Notes: generated by a model from the sequence alone, not told the origin. A DNA stretch of 64,000 nt from Cercis canadensis (GCA_003255065.1 QAOA01000431.1:248001-312000); one strand, 5' to 3'. Positions 10,805 through 23,690 are shown, counted from the first letter of the stretch. Program-made: numbers and translations.

Positions 10805-12494
10805 TAAACTACTTTATGTTTATCATATATCAATTCGTACCTTCACCCTCTCCTTCTCATTTGTGTCCATTATATAAGCCATATACCGAACATATAAAAT
10901 TTGGATCAATAATCAGATATAGATCATATCATACATAATCAGTAAGCTAAAGGAAACCCCCCTTGGCCGACAAAAAAAAATGTATATAATAACCCCAACT
11001 CCCACAATTTGAGCAACTTGCCCCTACCTAGTTGAAATAAAGTGAACAAAATAAATAAAGCATAGGGACACATAATTGAGTAAGATATATGTGAACAATA
11101 CATAATTGGTGCTAGAGGTCAAAATTCATAAACCATGCAAAAAGAAATAAATAACGAAAAAATTCGCTTGCTGAGGTTTGAGGTAACTTGAGCATAAGAA
11201 CCTTTGAGAAAATTATTGAGCCCAAAGGCAAACCCCTTAAGAGGAGAGATAAATTAGCATGCCATAATTTTACATAAAAATTACATGAGATTTCAAATAC
11301 ATGAATGTGCATTGATCCCTGTAATTATAAAGCAGTTGCTGAAAAGGAAATCAAACATCCAAAGTGAAGACTAAACTATCAGTCAGTTTGGTTAAGCCTC
11401 AAGATCAATACCCCTTTGTCATTGACAAAAAGGCATATATATTTTGAAAGACATCACATAATCAAAACAGTATTCATATGAAAAAATCTGACAGTATCAT
11501 CAAACTGCAAGAGAGAGATTGGAAAAGCTTGATGAGATGTTCTAATTGCATGCTGCAATTTGCTTTCAATAAAGCATATGGCAAAATGCTAGAACTTATT
11601 TACTATTTATTCATTCCTATCTAATTTAAGTGCCTTGGTTTATTCACACCTACTAAGCTAGTCCATGAAAAAATAGTACTCGGTAAACAGCATGTCCAGA
11701 GAAATGAAGTCAAGCCAAAGACCACAATACTATGCGCAACCATGAGAAATCCCAACCAGATTAAACTAATAATAGAACGTATAATATGCTACTAAAACAA
11801 AGCCCATTATGGCAAGTTAAGATTCACCCTTACTCCAATGGACCAAGCTTTTCTATGCTACTGTCCTGTGGCTACATCACACTTGCATACCACAAAAATT
11901 AAATATATTATATAGTAACTATATACCAGCACATGTAAATTATTGCAAAGGTGAGACAACCGAAACTTTTTGAAAATGCTAATGGAGGGACAAACACTTG
12001 TTTTATTATTATATCCACGGATGTCAGTGAAAATAGCTTGAAGATTATAATTTAAGAATCAGGTCCAGGTTGTAAGAAGGGCACAATCTTAATGGGGGGG
12101 AAAAATAAAGCAAATAATCAGGCATCAAAGCTGCATTGGACCATATTTAACCTTTCCAACCATTAAACAGAAAAGAAATGAGCTCACCAAATTGGGAGAG
12201 ATTTCAGCTTTCAAAGTCAATATAGTAAGTAAAATATGTGAACTAGGCCAAGTTATATTGACTTCTATTTTGAGAATCTGTTAACTTTTGTGTCCTCATT
12301 AAAGTGATATTGCCACTTTAGCTCTCAGTTCTTTCTCTCCTTTTATTTTCTTTTTAATCTTTATGGTATTCTATGTCTCTCAAAATATATATTAGAGACA
12401 TTATCATAAATGGGTAGAGGTCATCACCATGGCATGAATTAAATTGACTGTGGTTATTATTACTAAGTTCAAGTTTATCATGTTTATGTAACAG
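10141..12494 (+). other. Long non-coding stretch; possible 5' UTR exon of the FAR1-like locus
   Basis: 10141-10311 is CT-rich, looks like a plant 5' UTR and ends at a possible donor (GCTGGTGAG|GTGAATC). The next recognisable acceptor is TTTATGTAACAG|ATGAATGG at 12494/12495, where the FAR1-like coding sequence begins. FAR1-family genes often have a 5' UTR intron, so this would fit, but the link is inference. The remainder (about 10.4-12.4 kb) is AT-rich with no recognisable gene, RNA or repeat other than a TA microsatellite. Confidence 0.3.
10770..10802. repeat. (TA)n microsatellite
   Basis: An uninterrupted run of AT dinucleotides over about 33 bp. Confidence 0.9.
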
Positions 12495-12574
12495 ATGAAT
12501 GGAGGAGAAACTAACCGTTTGTGTAATATAAATGCTGAGTATGAGGCATACATAACTAAAATGACATGTGATGA

Positions 12575-12850
12575 TGGTACGTACCAGAATAATGCTACTA
12601 AAAGGATGCTTTATTGATTGCTTTCATTAGTACATACGAGGTCCTTATATAGACCCACCTACTAGAGTCCTATATAGACCCACCTGTTAGAGTTCTCTAC
12701 TACAAGAGTCCTCTCTTTACCCAAAGTCCTACTAGCATCTTACTCTATCTCATCCTACTAGCATCTCACTCTATCTCAACCTCTAGAGAACTTATCTATA
12801 GATATTTAGAGTTAGGTTTCTTAACTCTAGTACTAACACGGTGCGTATCA
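12575..12850 (-). repeat. Reina-type 3' LTR
   Basis: 276 bp. Plus-strand reading TGGTACGTACC...GTGCGTATCA. Matches 17186-17461 at a constant offset of 4611 bp with two substitutions. The adjacent purine tract on the minus strand (AAGAAGGGAGGAA, 12851-12863) is the polypurine tract. Confidence 0.93.
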
Positions 12851-15800
12851 TTCCTCCCTTCTTGGTGAACATCCTTGTCCTCAAGGATAAGATCAGGAAA
12901 CTGGTGCTGCATGGTTGAAGCTAGCTCCCACGTGGCTTCATCAGGAGATAGCTGCCTCCATTTGACTAAGGCTTCTTGCACCGTACGTGTCCCATGCTGC
13001 ACATTGCGAAACTGAATGATGTGCTCTGGCTATAATGAAAGTGAGCCATTGTCATTGATAGGTAAATGAATGGTCTCTACTGGTATGTCTCCATTGCTGA
13101 CGTGAGCTTTGAGCAAGGATACATGGAACACTGGATGGACACGGGATCCCTCAGGCAGTGCTAACCGATAAGCAACCTTGCCTACTCGTTCTATAATTTT
13201 GTAAGGCCCATAAAACTTGCTGGTGAGTTTTCGGTAAGCTCGACGGAACACTGAGGTTTGTCTAAAAGGGTGCAACTTCAGAAACACCCATTGCCCAACT
13301 TCGAACTCTACATCCCGTCGATGTTTATTTGCTTGCTGCCTCATTTTGTTGCGAGCTACCTCTAGTTGTTCTTTAAGGCGTTGCAATACTTGATCACAGT
13401 CCTCTAAGTCCTTTTCTACTTCTCCTATTGCAGTGGCACCGAACTGGTAGTGGATTATCCTTGGAGGTAAACGGCCATAAACCACCTCAAATGGTGTCAT
13501 TTTGGTGGATTCATGCCAATTTGTATTGTACCAGTACTCTGCCCATGGTAGGAACTTGACCCATGCTAAGGGGTGTTGACTCACGAAACAACGAAGATAT
13601 TGCTCGACACACCGATTCACCACCTCGGTTTGGCCATCAATTTGGGGGTGGTATGAGGTGCTGGTTTTAAGCTTGGTGCCTTGAAGGCGGAAATACTCTC
13701 TCCAAAAAGATGAGAGAAATACTGGGTCTCTGTCACTCACGATGGCTTGTGGTAATCCATGGAGTTTCACCACCCTTTCGATGAAGGTTTCTGCTACTTT
13801 CCTAACTGTGTAAGGGTGCGTCAATGTCATGAAATGGCTATATTTACTCAAGCGGTCGACCACCACGAATATGACGTCCTTCCCCATCAAGGTAATCCTT
13901 CAATAAAATCCATGCTAACTTCCTCCCAAATCTGGTTGGGCACGTTCAAAGGTTGTAACAACCCCGCCGGACTTCGGTGATCACTCTTGTTGCGCTGGCA
14001 TACTTTGCAAGCAGCGACGAAGTGATGAATGGATTTGCGCATGCCATCCCAAAAGTAATCTCGCTTCACTCGCTGGTACGTATGCCATTCACCCGCATGT
14101 CCTCCTATGACAGACCCGTGATATTCCTCAATGACTTGTTGTGTGAGTGGGTGGTTTGGGGGTAACACTAAGCGACCTTTATACCAGAGGACCCCATGTT
14201 GGAAATGAAAGGGGCATGAAGCTGGCTTGCCACTTTGGGTTCGTTGGCGCCATTGCAAGAGATAGTCATTGTCTTCGTTCAACTTGCGAATCTGGTTTAT
14301 GATAGTGAACCGGGGTTGAGATACTACCATGATTTCCGGTGGTTGTGGGTGGTGTGATAAGACATCTGCGGCATTATTATCACTACCCGCGCGATATCGA
14401 ATCTCATATTCTAGACCCAGTAGTTTGGCGACCCATTTTTGTTGTTTTGGTGTAATGATGCGCTATTCTAGCATGTGTCGGAGGCTTCGTTGGTCCGTGA
14501 GGATGATGAAGCGATGGCCGAAGAGGTATGGGCGCCACACTCGGATGGCTTTAAGGATGGCCATCATTTCTTTCACATAGGTGGATTGTGCTCTATTCTT
14601 GGGTCCCAATGCCTTACTAAGGAAGGCTATCGGTCTACCTTACTGAGAAAGGATAGCGCCGATACCTGAATCACATGCATCTGTCTCGACTGTGAAGGGC
14701 TCATCAAAGTTTGGCATGGCTAGTACAGGTGTGGTGGTGAGTGCGGTTTTCAAGTCCTTGAAGGCTTTGGTGGCGGCATCTGTCCACTGAAATTTTCCCT
14801 TTTTAAGCAAGGCGGTTAAGGGTGCTGCGATGACGCCATACTTGTGGACAAACTTACGGTAGTAACCTGTCAAGCCTAAGAACCCACCCAAGTGTATGAT
14901 GGTGGTGGGTTGAGGCCAAGCTCGGATGGCGGCAATCTTACTGTGATCAACCTTTACTCCGTCGGCAGAGACGATGTGCCCAAGGTACTCCACTTCGGTT
15001 TGGCCGAAGGTGCATTTGGATCATTTGACAAAGAACTCATGCTTGGTGAGTGTCTGCAATGTGAGTGCTACATGGGCAAGATGATCCTCCCAAGAAGTGC
15101 TATACACCAATATATCATCAAAGAAGACAAGCACAAACGTGCGTAAATAGGAAGCAAATACGTTATTCATGATACTCTAAAATGTAGCAGGAGCGTTACA
15201 TAACCCGAAAGGCATGACAATGTATTCGTAGTGGCCATTGTGAGTTCGAAAGGCCGTCTTGTGTATGTCATTGGGATGAACCCGAATTTGGTGGTATCCA
15301 GCGCGTAAGTCTAGCTTGGAGAAGAATTTGGCCCCATAGAGCTCATCTAGCATATCTTCCACGGTAGGGATGGGGAAACGATCTTTAACGGTGACTTCAT
15401 TTAGAGCCCTATAGTCGGTGCAAAATCGCCAAGTGCCGTCTTTTTTCTTGATCAATAGTACTGGTGATGAGTAGGGACTAGAGCTATGCTGAATCAGCCC
15501 TTGTTGTAACATGGCGGCGACCTGTGCTTCAATTTCATTCTTCTGGTGGTAAGAATACCGGTATGGTCGTACGTTCACTGGTGGGAGGTGGCTAGGGATT
15601 AGAATATGGTGGTCAAGATGGCGTCGCGGAGGGAGTTGCTGTGGTTCAGTGAAGATGGTGTTGTATTGCTGCACTAGAGATTCCAAGTCCTCGTGAAGTG
15701 AGGGGGCTGGTGTCTCTTGGGTTTGGCACAACCGTATGCTATAGAGCTCACATACTTGGTTAGTTGCCTTGACCAGTTGATTGAGAGAAAGCTCCTCAGG

Positions 15801-17171
15801 TTGCTTACTGCCAGTACCCGTGAGTTCAAACTTCCGCCCATTAACATGAAAACTCATGGTGAGTTTCCGCCAATCACATAGAGTGGGACCTAGTTGTGCT
15901 AGCCAATGAACTCCAAGGACCATGTTGACGCCTGCAATGGGTAAGATATACAAGGTAGTGACGAAATCGAACCCTTGCACCTGAACTGGCACCTTCTCGC
16001 ATCTGCCTTGACTTTGGACCAACGACCCATCCACGACAGAGACGGAGAATGATGTTGGGCTGGTGATAGGTAGCTGTGCCATGGCTGCCTTGTTGATACC
16101 AATGAAGTTGTGGGTAGACCCACTATCGATCAGTATGGAAACCGGGTGTCCATAGATTGCCCCTTGAACCCGTAGTGTACATGGGTTATGCCAACCTGTC
16201 AATGCATGCAACAAGATTTCTACGTCCCTTTCGTCCTCAGATTCATCAATCATTTCCTTATGCATGTCTAGCATCACCAGTTGTGGTTTTTGGCACCGAT
16301 GGCCCATGGTGAACTTTTCATCGCAATTGAAGCACATACCCCTTTCTCGGCGTTTTTGCATTTCCTCCCAAGAAAGCTTCCTCACCCCTTGAGGCATCAG
16401 TTTCCTTTCTAACCCAGAGTTGCGAGCCTCCCCTGTACGTCGGTTGAGGGGTTTCTTAGTGTAGGTGAGTTGGTCAGCCTTCATCCTTGCGTAATCAATG
16501 GCTTCCTTCACTGTTTTAGGTCGTCACATGCGTACTTTTCCCGCCAGCTCTCCTTGCAAGCCTCCTATGAATGCACCGATTAATGCCCGTTGTGGCCAAC
16601 CACTAACTCGGTTTGCAAGCCACTCAAACTCCTTAAGGTACTCACGTAGTGATCCTGTTTGGGTGAGGAGAGTCAAAGCTTCGTCAAAATCTTCGAACTT
16701 GGTTGGCCCAAATCGTGTAAGGAGTTCCTTCTCAAAATGACTCCAAGTGAGTTCTTTCTTTTCCTTTGTATACGTGTGTTGAAGCCACTGTAGCCACTGG
16801 TTGGCTTCTCCTTCCATGTGGAAGGCAGCTAGATGGACTTGTTGATCAAGTGGTGTGCCTTGATATTGGAAGAACTGCTGCCCTCGGTGAAGCCATTCCG
16901 TAGGCTCAGTCCCTGCATATCTGGGAAAATCCATTTTAATGTACCGTGGGAGTGCCATGGATGAACCAGTGGGGTTCTTGTCTTTCAAGGGTGAGCCAAT
17001 GGTATTTTCAGGTTTGGCTGCTGTGAGCTTAAGGTCAATAAGTTTGGATAGCTGGGTGACGAGCGAAACATTATTGGCTTGAAGCTTGCTGTCAATGGTG
17101 GTCTCTATCTGGTTGCGGAGTTGACCCACGTCCCCTTCCAATTTTTCAAGTCGGTCTTTCTGCATTGCCAT

Positions 17172-17183
17172 GCTCTGATACCA
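17172..17183 (-). other. Primer-binding site of the Reina element (initiator Met tRNA)
   Basis: Minus-strand TGGTATCAGAGC, complementary to the 3' end of plant initiator methionine tRNA, two bases inside the 5' LTR. Confidence 0.9.
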
Positions 17184-17185
17184 AT

Positions 17186-17461
17186 TGGTACGTACCAGAA
17201 TAATGCTACTAAAATGATGCTTTATTGATTGCTTTCATTAGTACATACGAGGTCCTTATATAGACCCACCTACTAGAGTCCTATATAGACCCACCTGCTA
17301 GAGTTCTCTACTACAAGAGTCCTCTCTTTACCCAAAGTCCTACTAGCATCTTACTCTATCTCATCCTACTAGCATCTCACTCTATCTCAACCTCTAGAGA
17401 ACTTATCTATAGATATTTAGAGTTAGGTTTCTTAACTCTAGTACTAACACGGTGCGTATCA
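17186..17461 (-). repeat. Reina-type 5' LTR
   Basis: 276 bp, the other copy of the LTR at 12575-12850. It directly follows the GATGA duplication at its right side and is followed on the minus strand by the primer-binding site. Confidence 0.93.
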
Positions 17462-18448
17462 GATGATGTTAGACAAATGAAGTTTGCCAATGCTAATGAT
17501 CATACAACTTTTATGTGAAATATGCACTTGCAAAAGGCTTTAGTGTTTGGAAACATAACGTTAGGCGTAATAAGCAAAGGCAAATAATTTGGAAGAATTT
17601 TGTTTGTTCCTCACAAGGGAAGTGCTCGAGTTCTTCATTGAACAAAGAAGGTATATGTTACCAACCTAGACCTCTGACCTGTTTTGGTTGTGGTTGCAAG
17701 GCATCAATGCGTGTTCATATTAATAAGGAGATGGGGCAATGGTACGTTCGTTAGTTTAATGATGACCATTGTCATGAGTTGATTGCTAACAAGCATACTC
17801 GGTTTCTGAGGGGACATAGAAAACTGACAAGTGGTGATATAGCTTTAATCAATAGTATGCGAAATACGGGTATTAAAATTCCAGCTATCATGAGTTACAT
17901 TGCTCTTCTTATGGGCGGATATAATAGGGTTTATTTTAGGATGAAGGACATATACAACCAAGTATTGTGGGAAGGAGGAATGGTCCAAATAATGTCATGA
18001 CTGCAATGAATTATTTCAAAGGACTATCCGATTCAAATGATTTATTCTTTAAAAGATACATTGTTGACAAGGAAGGTCGGTTAGAGAATGTGTTTTGGTG
18101 TGATGAAATGCGTAGATTGGATTATGAATGCTTTGGGGATGTTCTGGCTTTTGACATGACACGGCGCACCAATATATACAATAAACCATTGGTGGTTTTG
18201 TTTGGAGTGAATCATCATCGTAGGACAATTGTTTTTGGCAGTGCTTTGGTTGCTGATGAGATAGAGGAAACTTATATATGGCTGCTAACGCAATTTCTTG
18301 AGGCTATGAATGAAAAGTGTCCTACATGTGTTATCACTGATGGTGATTTATCGATGAGAAACGCTATAAAGGAAGTGTTCCCAAGAAGCTGTCACAGGTT
18401 ATGTGCTTGGCATTTTCTAAATAATATCACTGCAAATATAGCAGGCAG

Positions 18449-19138
18449 TGGGGGTGTTCATAACCCATGAACCCGCGGGGAACTGACTGTACCAAACCAT
18501 TTTAGTGTCAATCCAACGGGTAGGGATGAAGGCAGGCGGAATCGGATGGCTGAAATTGAAGTTTTGGGTTTGGACGGTCGGATCGGTTTTGAATAAGTGA
18601 AACCGAATAAAATCGAATTTGTAAGTAACTCCCTCCCCGATAGTGAAGGGAAAGAGATGAACAAGAGAGTGATGAGAGGGACATAAAGAGTAAAGTAGAA
18701 CCAGAAGGTGAATGGATTGGTTGCAGGAGATTGGGGATCAATTGTGTTAGAGCTAGGGGATGATTTGGGTTTGTGCCGTTTGGTTGATCGGATGTGTGAT
18801 TGCCTGGGATCTTACTGGTTTTCCTTTTCTGTTATTATCGCCATTATCAGACCTCGAAGTTCAGCCAAAAATCAGTTAAAGTTAAGAGCTCTGGAAAAGA
18901 CCCAAGCGCTTTACAGAGACAAAAGCATAGTGTAACTAAGAGAAGGGAATCCGGCTCTGCATATTGATTTTGCAAACCGATACAACCCACCCGTTACAAA
19001 TCGTACCGATTATAACCGATTTCATCTGTTCTTTGTTCTAGTTGGTCGGTGACGGGTGGGACTTTCTCCACCAAGTTGGTCATCAGTTGTCTGAGATTTG
19101 GCACCGAACCCGACCGAAACCGACCATGAACACCCCTG
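18449..19138. mobile_element. hAT-type MITE inside the FAR1-like pseudogene
   Basis: The ends are inverted repeats (GGGGGTGTTCAT at the left, ATGAACACCCCT at the right). It is flanked by GCAGGCAG and GCAGGCAA (18441-18448, 19139-19146), 7 of 8 matching, as for an 8-bp hAT duplication. The interior is rich in CGGTTTCGG-like tracts and has no transposase. Removing it rejoins the transposase reading NIAG-NNFTNTF across the duplication, which confirms insertion into coding sequence. Confidence 0.75.
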
Positions 19139-20567
19139 GCAGGCAATAACTTCACTAATACATTCATGGATCTTATGTTAAATGACTATGAAGTCGAGGA
19201 ATTTGAGGAGAAATGGTGTAGAATGGTTGAGAAATTTAGTCTTCAGAACAACAGGTAGGTGGAAGATATATCTAGTAAGAGGGGAATGTGGGCAAGTGCA
19301 CATATGAAGGACAAGTTCTTTGCTGGGATGCAAACAACATCACGATGTGAGGGTTTGCATTCTAAAATAGGGAAGTTTATAAATTCTAGGTGTAATATGT
19401 CAGAGTTTTTGCACCATTTCAATCGTATCCTAACTTTTTTTTTGTAACACTGAAGTTGATGATAGTTTCAGGTCATCTTATGGGGAAGTGGTGCTGTTGA
19501 CGAGCGTGAAAAACCTTTAGAGAAGTAGGTCAATGATTTACACTAGAGAAGTGTTAACAGAGTTTCGAAGACCTACCTTAACCTAAAAGGTTTTATTTGG
19601 TGATAGGGGTGTCAGGGTGATATGCACTTGTGGTCGATTCAATCTACTGGGATTCCCTGTTTGCATAAGCTAAAAATTATCATTTATGAGGATCTTAAAA
19701 AATTGCCTAAGTCATGTATTCTAAAAAGGTGGAGCAAGGATGCCAAAATGTGTGACTCTAACACTTCATTTACTGAAGTTGATAGGCAGAGATTGTGTTC
19801 ATATCGATTTAGAACATTATTACAGAGTTGTAAGCATATTTATAAAATTGCAAGTGAGACGGAGGAAAGTTTCCAACAAATGAAATAGAAGTTAGCAAAT
19901 TTGACCATGTGGGCTGAATATATTGGTTGCAAAAATGAATCAAATAGTGCAAAGAAATCCAGAGGAGAAAGGGTTCATGACCCTGAAAGAGTTCCAAATG
20001 TTAGAAAGATGTTTAAACCTCGAAGATATAATTCTTGTGGTTTATGCAAGCATAAGGGGCACTCGCAAAGGACATGTCCTATTAGTAAGTAAAATGAAAT
20101 AAATGACAATGACTTGGGTAACATAACCGGAAATGCAACTCAGTTAATGGTAAATGTGCTTGCAATTGTCCAATTTTATCTTATTTATCTGTGATAGGAC
20201 TTAATTGCCATTTAAATTTATATAGCCTAAAATATCTCATTTAAATTCTCTTAATGCACAGGATGTAGCTGATTTAAATTCTAATGATTGTTGCATGCTT
20301 GAGACTTTTCGTCTTTCAAACAATGGTCAAAATGTGGGGGACCAACATGCAGCATCAAATTGCAGGAATTCAGGTGGTGGTTGCACAAATGACAACTTGG
20401 TATGATCCTTTAATTGTATTACATTTAAGTAATGGCCTTTCTTATATGCATGTATGATTTTCTATGTAATTTATACGTATTATATTTGACACTTTTAGGT
20501 GGAAGGCGAATGGGTTGAGGGTTTTACTGGTGGAACATTGGAAAGTCGTGTTTACACATCTTCATGA

Positions 20568-21690
20568 CCCCTCTGCTAAAATGCAGTTCAAGTTTCTATG
20601 TCAGCTTTTAGTTTGTGTTTTATAGATTAGTGAGGATGCTATTAACTTTGTGTTGGTGTGGGAATCAATTTTTATCTGCGTTACTGTACTGGTTTTGGAT
20701 GGGTTGCAAATTGAACTCAATTTACTTTAATGTGATATGGTTTGTGGTGTTGTTGTCAATAACTTTACATGGTTAATTTTGTTAGTGGTCCGTGGTGGTT
20801 ATATAATAATTCTGTTAGTTGCTTCTCTAGCAAACATTGCCTTTATTATCAACTATACGTTGCAGAGAAGATTAACCTTGCAAGTGCTTTATTCTTGTAA
20901 TTTTCATTGTTCATGCATATCTTGATCAAGTCTTGCAAGACCTTGGTGCAAATATTGTCCACTAGCCTACATTGCGTCAAGTTTTGGGAGAGTCATTTTT
21001 TTTTATTATACACTTTTCTGGTCCTCTCTCTATCTTAACTTTTCCCACATTACAAACTTAAAGTGGAGCAAAGAAATATACAAATTACTATCAACTCAAC
21101 TTTTACACTAAGAGATTGGTAGTTTCAATCATATGAGAATTCATATTAAGAATACAACTATGGATATTAAACACTTTGGCTTTTTATATTTTTGAATTTT
21201 TTTGATTGCCAAGGAACCTATTTCACAGGATGGAAACCCCGGGGAGGACTTCAATAAGTAACCTATAGATGGTGATGAAAGGTGCCTCACACAATTGGGT
21301 CGCAAGACTAGAAATATTTGTGCTTGCCCATATATTCAAGTAGTATATCTTATAATGTTGGAAATAAGCCTAACTTCTTGTTATTTCTATTTACTCTTGA
21401 TTTTTCATTGTTATCCCTAATTTTTAGAGCTCTTGTGCATCTCAGGGTTATTGTTTGGAGTTAATAATCACTACATATTAGACTCTTTTAGCTTCCCTCT
21501 GTCTTATAATGATGCTATCCAATTTGTTAACAGTTTTTTACTCGGTTGGTTGTCTTTTCATTTTCATGTTAAAGATTTCAGAAAAACTGTGTTTTTATTC
21601 AAGATTTGGATTAATGATAGTTTAGATTGTTTGTTGTTGTAAAAGGATTTTAGTAAGTTCCCTTACCTTTTGTGTGACTTATGTGTGTTT
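20568..21690. other. 3' flank of the FAR1-like locus, non-coding
   Basis: Probably 3' UTR for the first few hundred bases, then AT-rich sequence. No gene, RNA or repeat recognised. Confidence 0.4.
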
Positions 21691-21699
21691 TTCTTCGCG

Positions 21700-22300
21700 C
21701 TACAGTTGCATGCTTGGCTATCTTCGAATCTGAGTGGTGATTGGGGTAATGTTGCTGAGGACTAGGTTAGTGTTTTTGGTGTGGCAGTTCATTCTTTCTG
21801 GGAAGTTCGCAATGCTTTCGTTTTGAGAATCCAAGAACAATAGCGAGAAGTGATCTGGTGTTCCATATCTAGGCCAGAGTGAAGGAGTATGGAGCTCATA
21901 ACACATTCCTTAACTGTAAAAGGCAATGAAGCAAGGAAGAAACTAAGCAGATTTCACGGGGTTTTCGAAGGGATGGCTGGGTAAACCTGAACACAAATGG
22001 TTCAATGCATGGGTCTTCTTTATCTACTGCATGTGGAGGTCTTATAATAGACCATGCAGGGTCTTTCATTACTGGGTTTATGTGCAAACTTGGTCAATGC
22101 TCTATAACCCATGCGGAGTTGTGGGGGTTGGTCTATGGTTTACGCATAGCTTGGTTGATGAGTTTCCGGAGAGTGGAAGTTGAAACTGATTCGTTGTGCT
22201 GCATTCAGCTGGTGCAATGTTGCACTAGCTCTCACCATCTGTGCTTCTCTTTAGTGCAAGAAATAAGAGACATGCAAAGTCTAGAAAAATATTTTGAGTG
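21700..22300 (+). mobile_element. LINE remnant, C-terminal RNase H-like domain
   Basis: From about 21965 one frame reads GWVNLNTNGSMHGSS, then ACGGLIIDHAGSFITGF, then HAELWGLVYGLRIAWL and VEVETDS. This is the RNase H-like domain found at the end of plant LINE polyproteins and in related host RVT_3 proteins. The expected first catalytic Asp (N-T-D-G-S) is Asn here. Upstream, FWEVRNAFVLR-like wording near 21.8 kb matches the linker seen before this domain. It is short, broken by stops upstream and lacks RT, so it is an inert fragment. A host RNase H-like pseudogene is the alternative. Confidence 0.6.
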
Positions 22301-22394
22301 AAAACAAACACGCCAAAGAAAGCAAGGACAGTGGCAAGGTTGTAGAGGGCATCTTCTGAGATCTTCTTCCATAGGTCTTCTTTGCTAAGGCTAC

Positions 22395-22625
22395 TGTAGA
22401 TACCCGGTATTTCGGCCCATAAGCCATTAGGCCCATTCGTCGTAAGGCCCATATCCACAAAATTGTTCATGATCTTTAAACCCCCAAACTCCTCTATAAA
22501 TAGTCTCCGCGTGACAGGTATAAGCACTTTTTCTATTATTCAAGATCAATACATACGTTTTGATACCTCAGACATTGCTAACTTAAGCATCGAAGCTTGG
22601 GCATAAATCCCGACTCTTGACTTTT
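22395..22625 (+). mobile_element. LTR-like scrap
   Basis: Contains GGCCCATAAGCC/GGCCCATTCG words, a TATA-like CTCTATAAATAG near 22490 and a tail with TTGCTAACTTAAGCATCG, the kind of end seen in plant Gypsy/TRIM LTRs. Ends and target duplications are not defined, and no internal region is visible. Confidence 0.35.
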
Positions 22626-22639
22626 TATTGTCTGCAAGT

Positions 22640-23690
22640 AGCACACCATCAAACCTTTTCTCCCACACCAAATCAGGCATCGTCAGCTACCAACCTCAAC
22701 ATTTATAGCCTAGCATGCACAGGGATGGTGAGCAAGTAAATGCCATGGTTTATGAGATAATGGTAACCCAACTCAAATTAAATCTATCCATACTTGTTAG
22801 ACTAGTTTTCTTCTGTTTTCGTCTATGTAAGCAAATAGCTGAAAGTGGAACTGGTATTACATAAACTAAGCGCGCTTAGATGAATGTGGTCAAAACATAA
22901 TACGCTAATTGGATATTGAACCCCACAAATAGGCATGGCCCAAAAAAATACCAAAAAAATGATCTACATGGAGGAAATGGCCATTAAAAGCGCACCAAAA
23001 ATATTTTATTTCCAGTTATGATAAGTAACTGAAACATATATGACAGAGAATAAAGCAATGGTTGAATGACTGAAAAGAAATACCAAAACTATGCTAAATA
23101 TTATGAAGATATAATTGAACCAACATTCATCGAATTAAGTATAACATCAATGAGATTAACAGTAGGAGATGGTGGTAATAGTAATGGATGATAATAGATG
23201 ATTATGGCGCATTGACCAAAGTAGACTTTGAACAAGTCATAATGGACAATGACATTTATTGGATATTTTGTTCGAACTTGCTGATTAAAATAAAATTATT
23301 CCACAGTTGATAATTCACATCAATAGTAACAGAGACACACATATATTTCACAGTACTTTGGATTAAAATAAAATTATGACCTGAATATGTTTTAAAATTA
23401 AGGGATGCACGGAAAACCTCTCCAATATCCATGTCAGAGTCGTCCCTAAGACTGATGGTAACTAAATAATGCTTATACATAAGTGAAGATAACTACAGGG
23501 TAATCATTGGGTTAGCGTGAATACGATGTCACCCAAATATTCTTTTTTATAAATTCATTATGACTAGATATAGATTTATGTTAAGAATTTTTTTTTTTCA
23601 TTTTGTTATGAGGAAAAATAGGGTCTAACCTATTGAGGGCATTCAAGACATCTTAGTTCCTACTTTAGTGAACATAATTTTAATTAGTGA
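22640..23690. other. AT-rich intergenic stretch
   Basis: I see no gene, RNA or repeat structure here. Confidence 0.4.

Larger units (their letters stand above)
12575..17461 (-). mobile_element. Gypsy chromovirus, Reina-type, with both LTRs
   Basis: Complete-length 4887-bp Ty3/Gypsy element on the minus strand, flanked by GATGA duplications (12570-12574 and 17462-17466). Order from right to left: 5' LTR; PBS; gag (about 16.5-17.1 kb) with [14 protein letters not shown] knuckle near 16.33 kb; protease ([10 protein letters not shown]) near 16.11 kb; reverse transcriptase and RNase H (about 14.6-15.6 kb); integrase (about 13.1-14.2 kb); and a chromodomain near 12.8-13.0 kb (VKWRQLSPDEATWE). The chromodomain, short LTRs and total length fit the Reina clade. 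The two 276-bp LTRs differ at two positions that I can find, so insertion is recent. The coding region is nevertheless broken in several places (roughly five), so it is not autonomous. Confidence 0.93.
12495..20567 (+). pseudogene. FAR1-related / MULE-type transposase pseudogene, split by two insertions
   Basis: Recognisable blocks in order: start (MNGGETNRLCNINAEYEAYI) after a splice acceptor; FAR1-type DNA-binding region at 17.5-17.75 kb (FYVKYALAKGFSVWKH, then CFGCGCKASMRVH); MULE transposase core at 18.0-18.45 kb (VFWCDEMRRLDYECFGDVLAFD, then VITDGDLSMRNAI and CAWHF); C-terminal core at 19.2-19.45 kb; a SWIM-like CxC...CxH near 19.62-19.68 kb; and a CCHC-like CGLCKHKGHSQRTC near 20.04-20.08 kb. 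Two or three short 3' exons follow, ending at 20567. FAR1-family proteins are transcription factors derived from Mutator transposases. The copy is dead: a Reina chromovirus (target duplication GATGA) and a hAT MITE (GCAGGCA) interrupt it, a one-base frameshift lies near 17.50 kb, stops at 17752 and 19255, frame changes near 17.97 and 19.63 kb, and others. The introns favour a former host gene over a mobile MULE. Confidence 0.8.

Noticed and set aside
17172-17183. tRNA gene
   Set aside because: This 12-bp match to initiator Met tRNA, like 53678-53688, is a retroelement primer-binding site; no cloverleaf surrounds either.
18508-18935. Open frames on both strands between the two halves of the FAR1-like pseudogene
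   Set aside because: They lie wholly inside the hAT-type MITE, are low in complexity and match no domain.
22225-22527. Minus-strand 100-residue frame with a hydrophobic segment (NLATVLAFFGVFVFTQ)
   Set aside because: It spans the LINE remnant and the LTR-like scrap. Part of it could be a captured exon, but I recognise no family and no splice signals.
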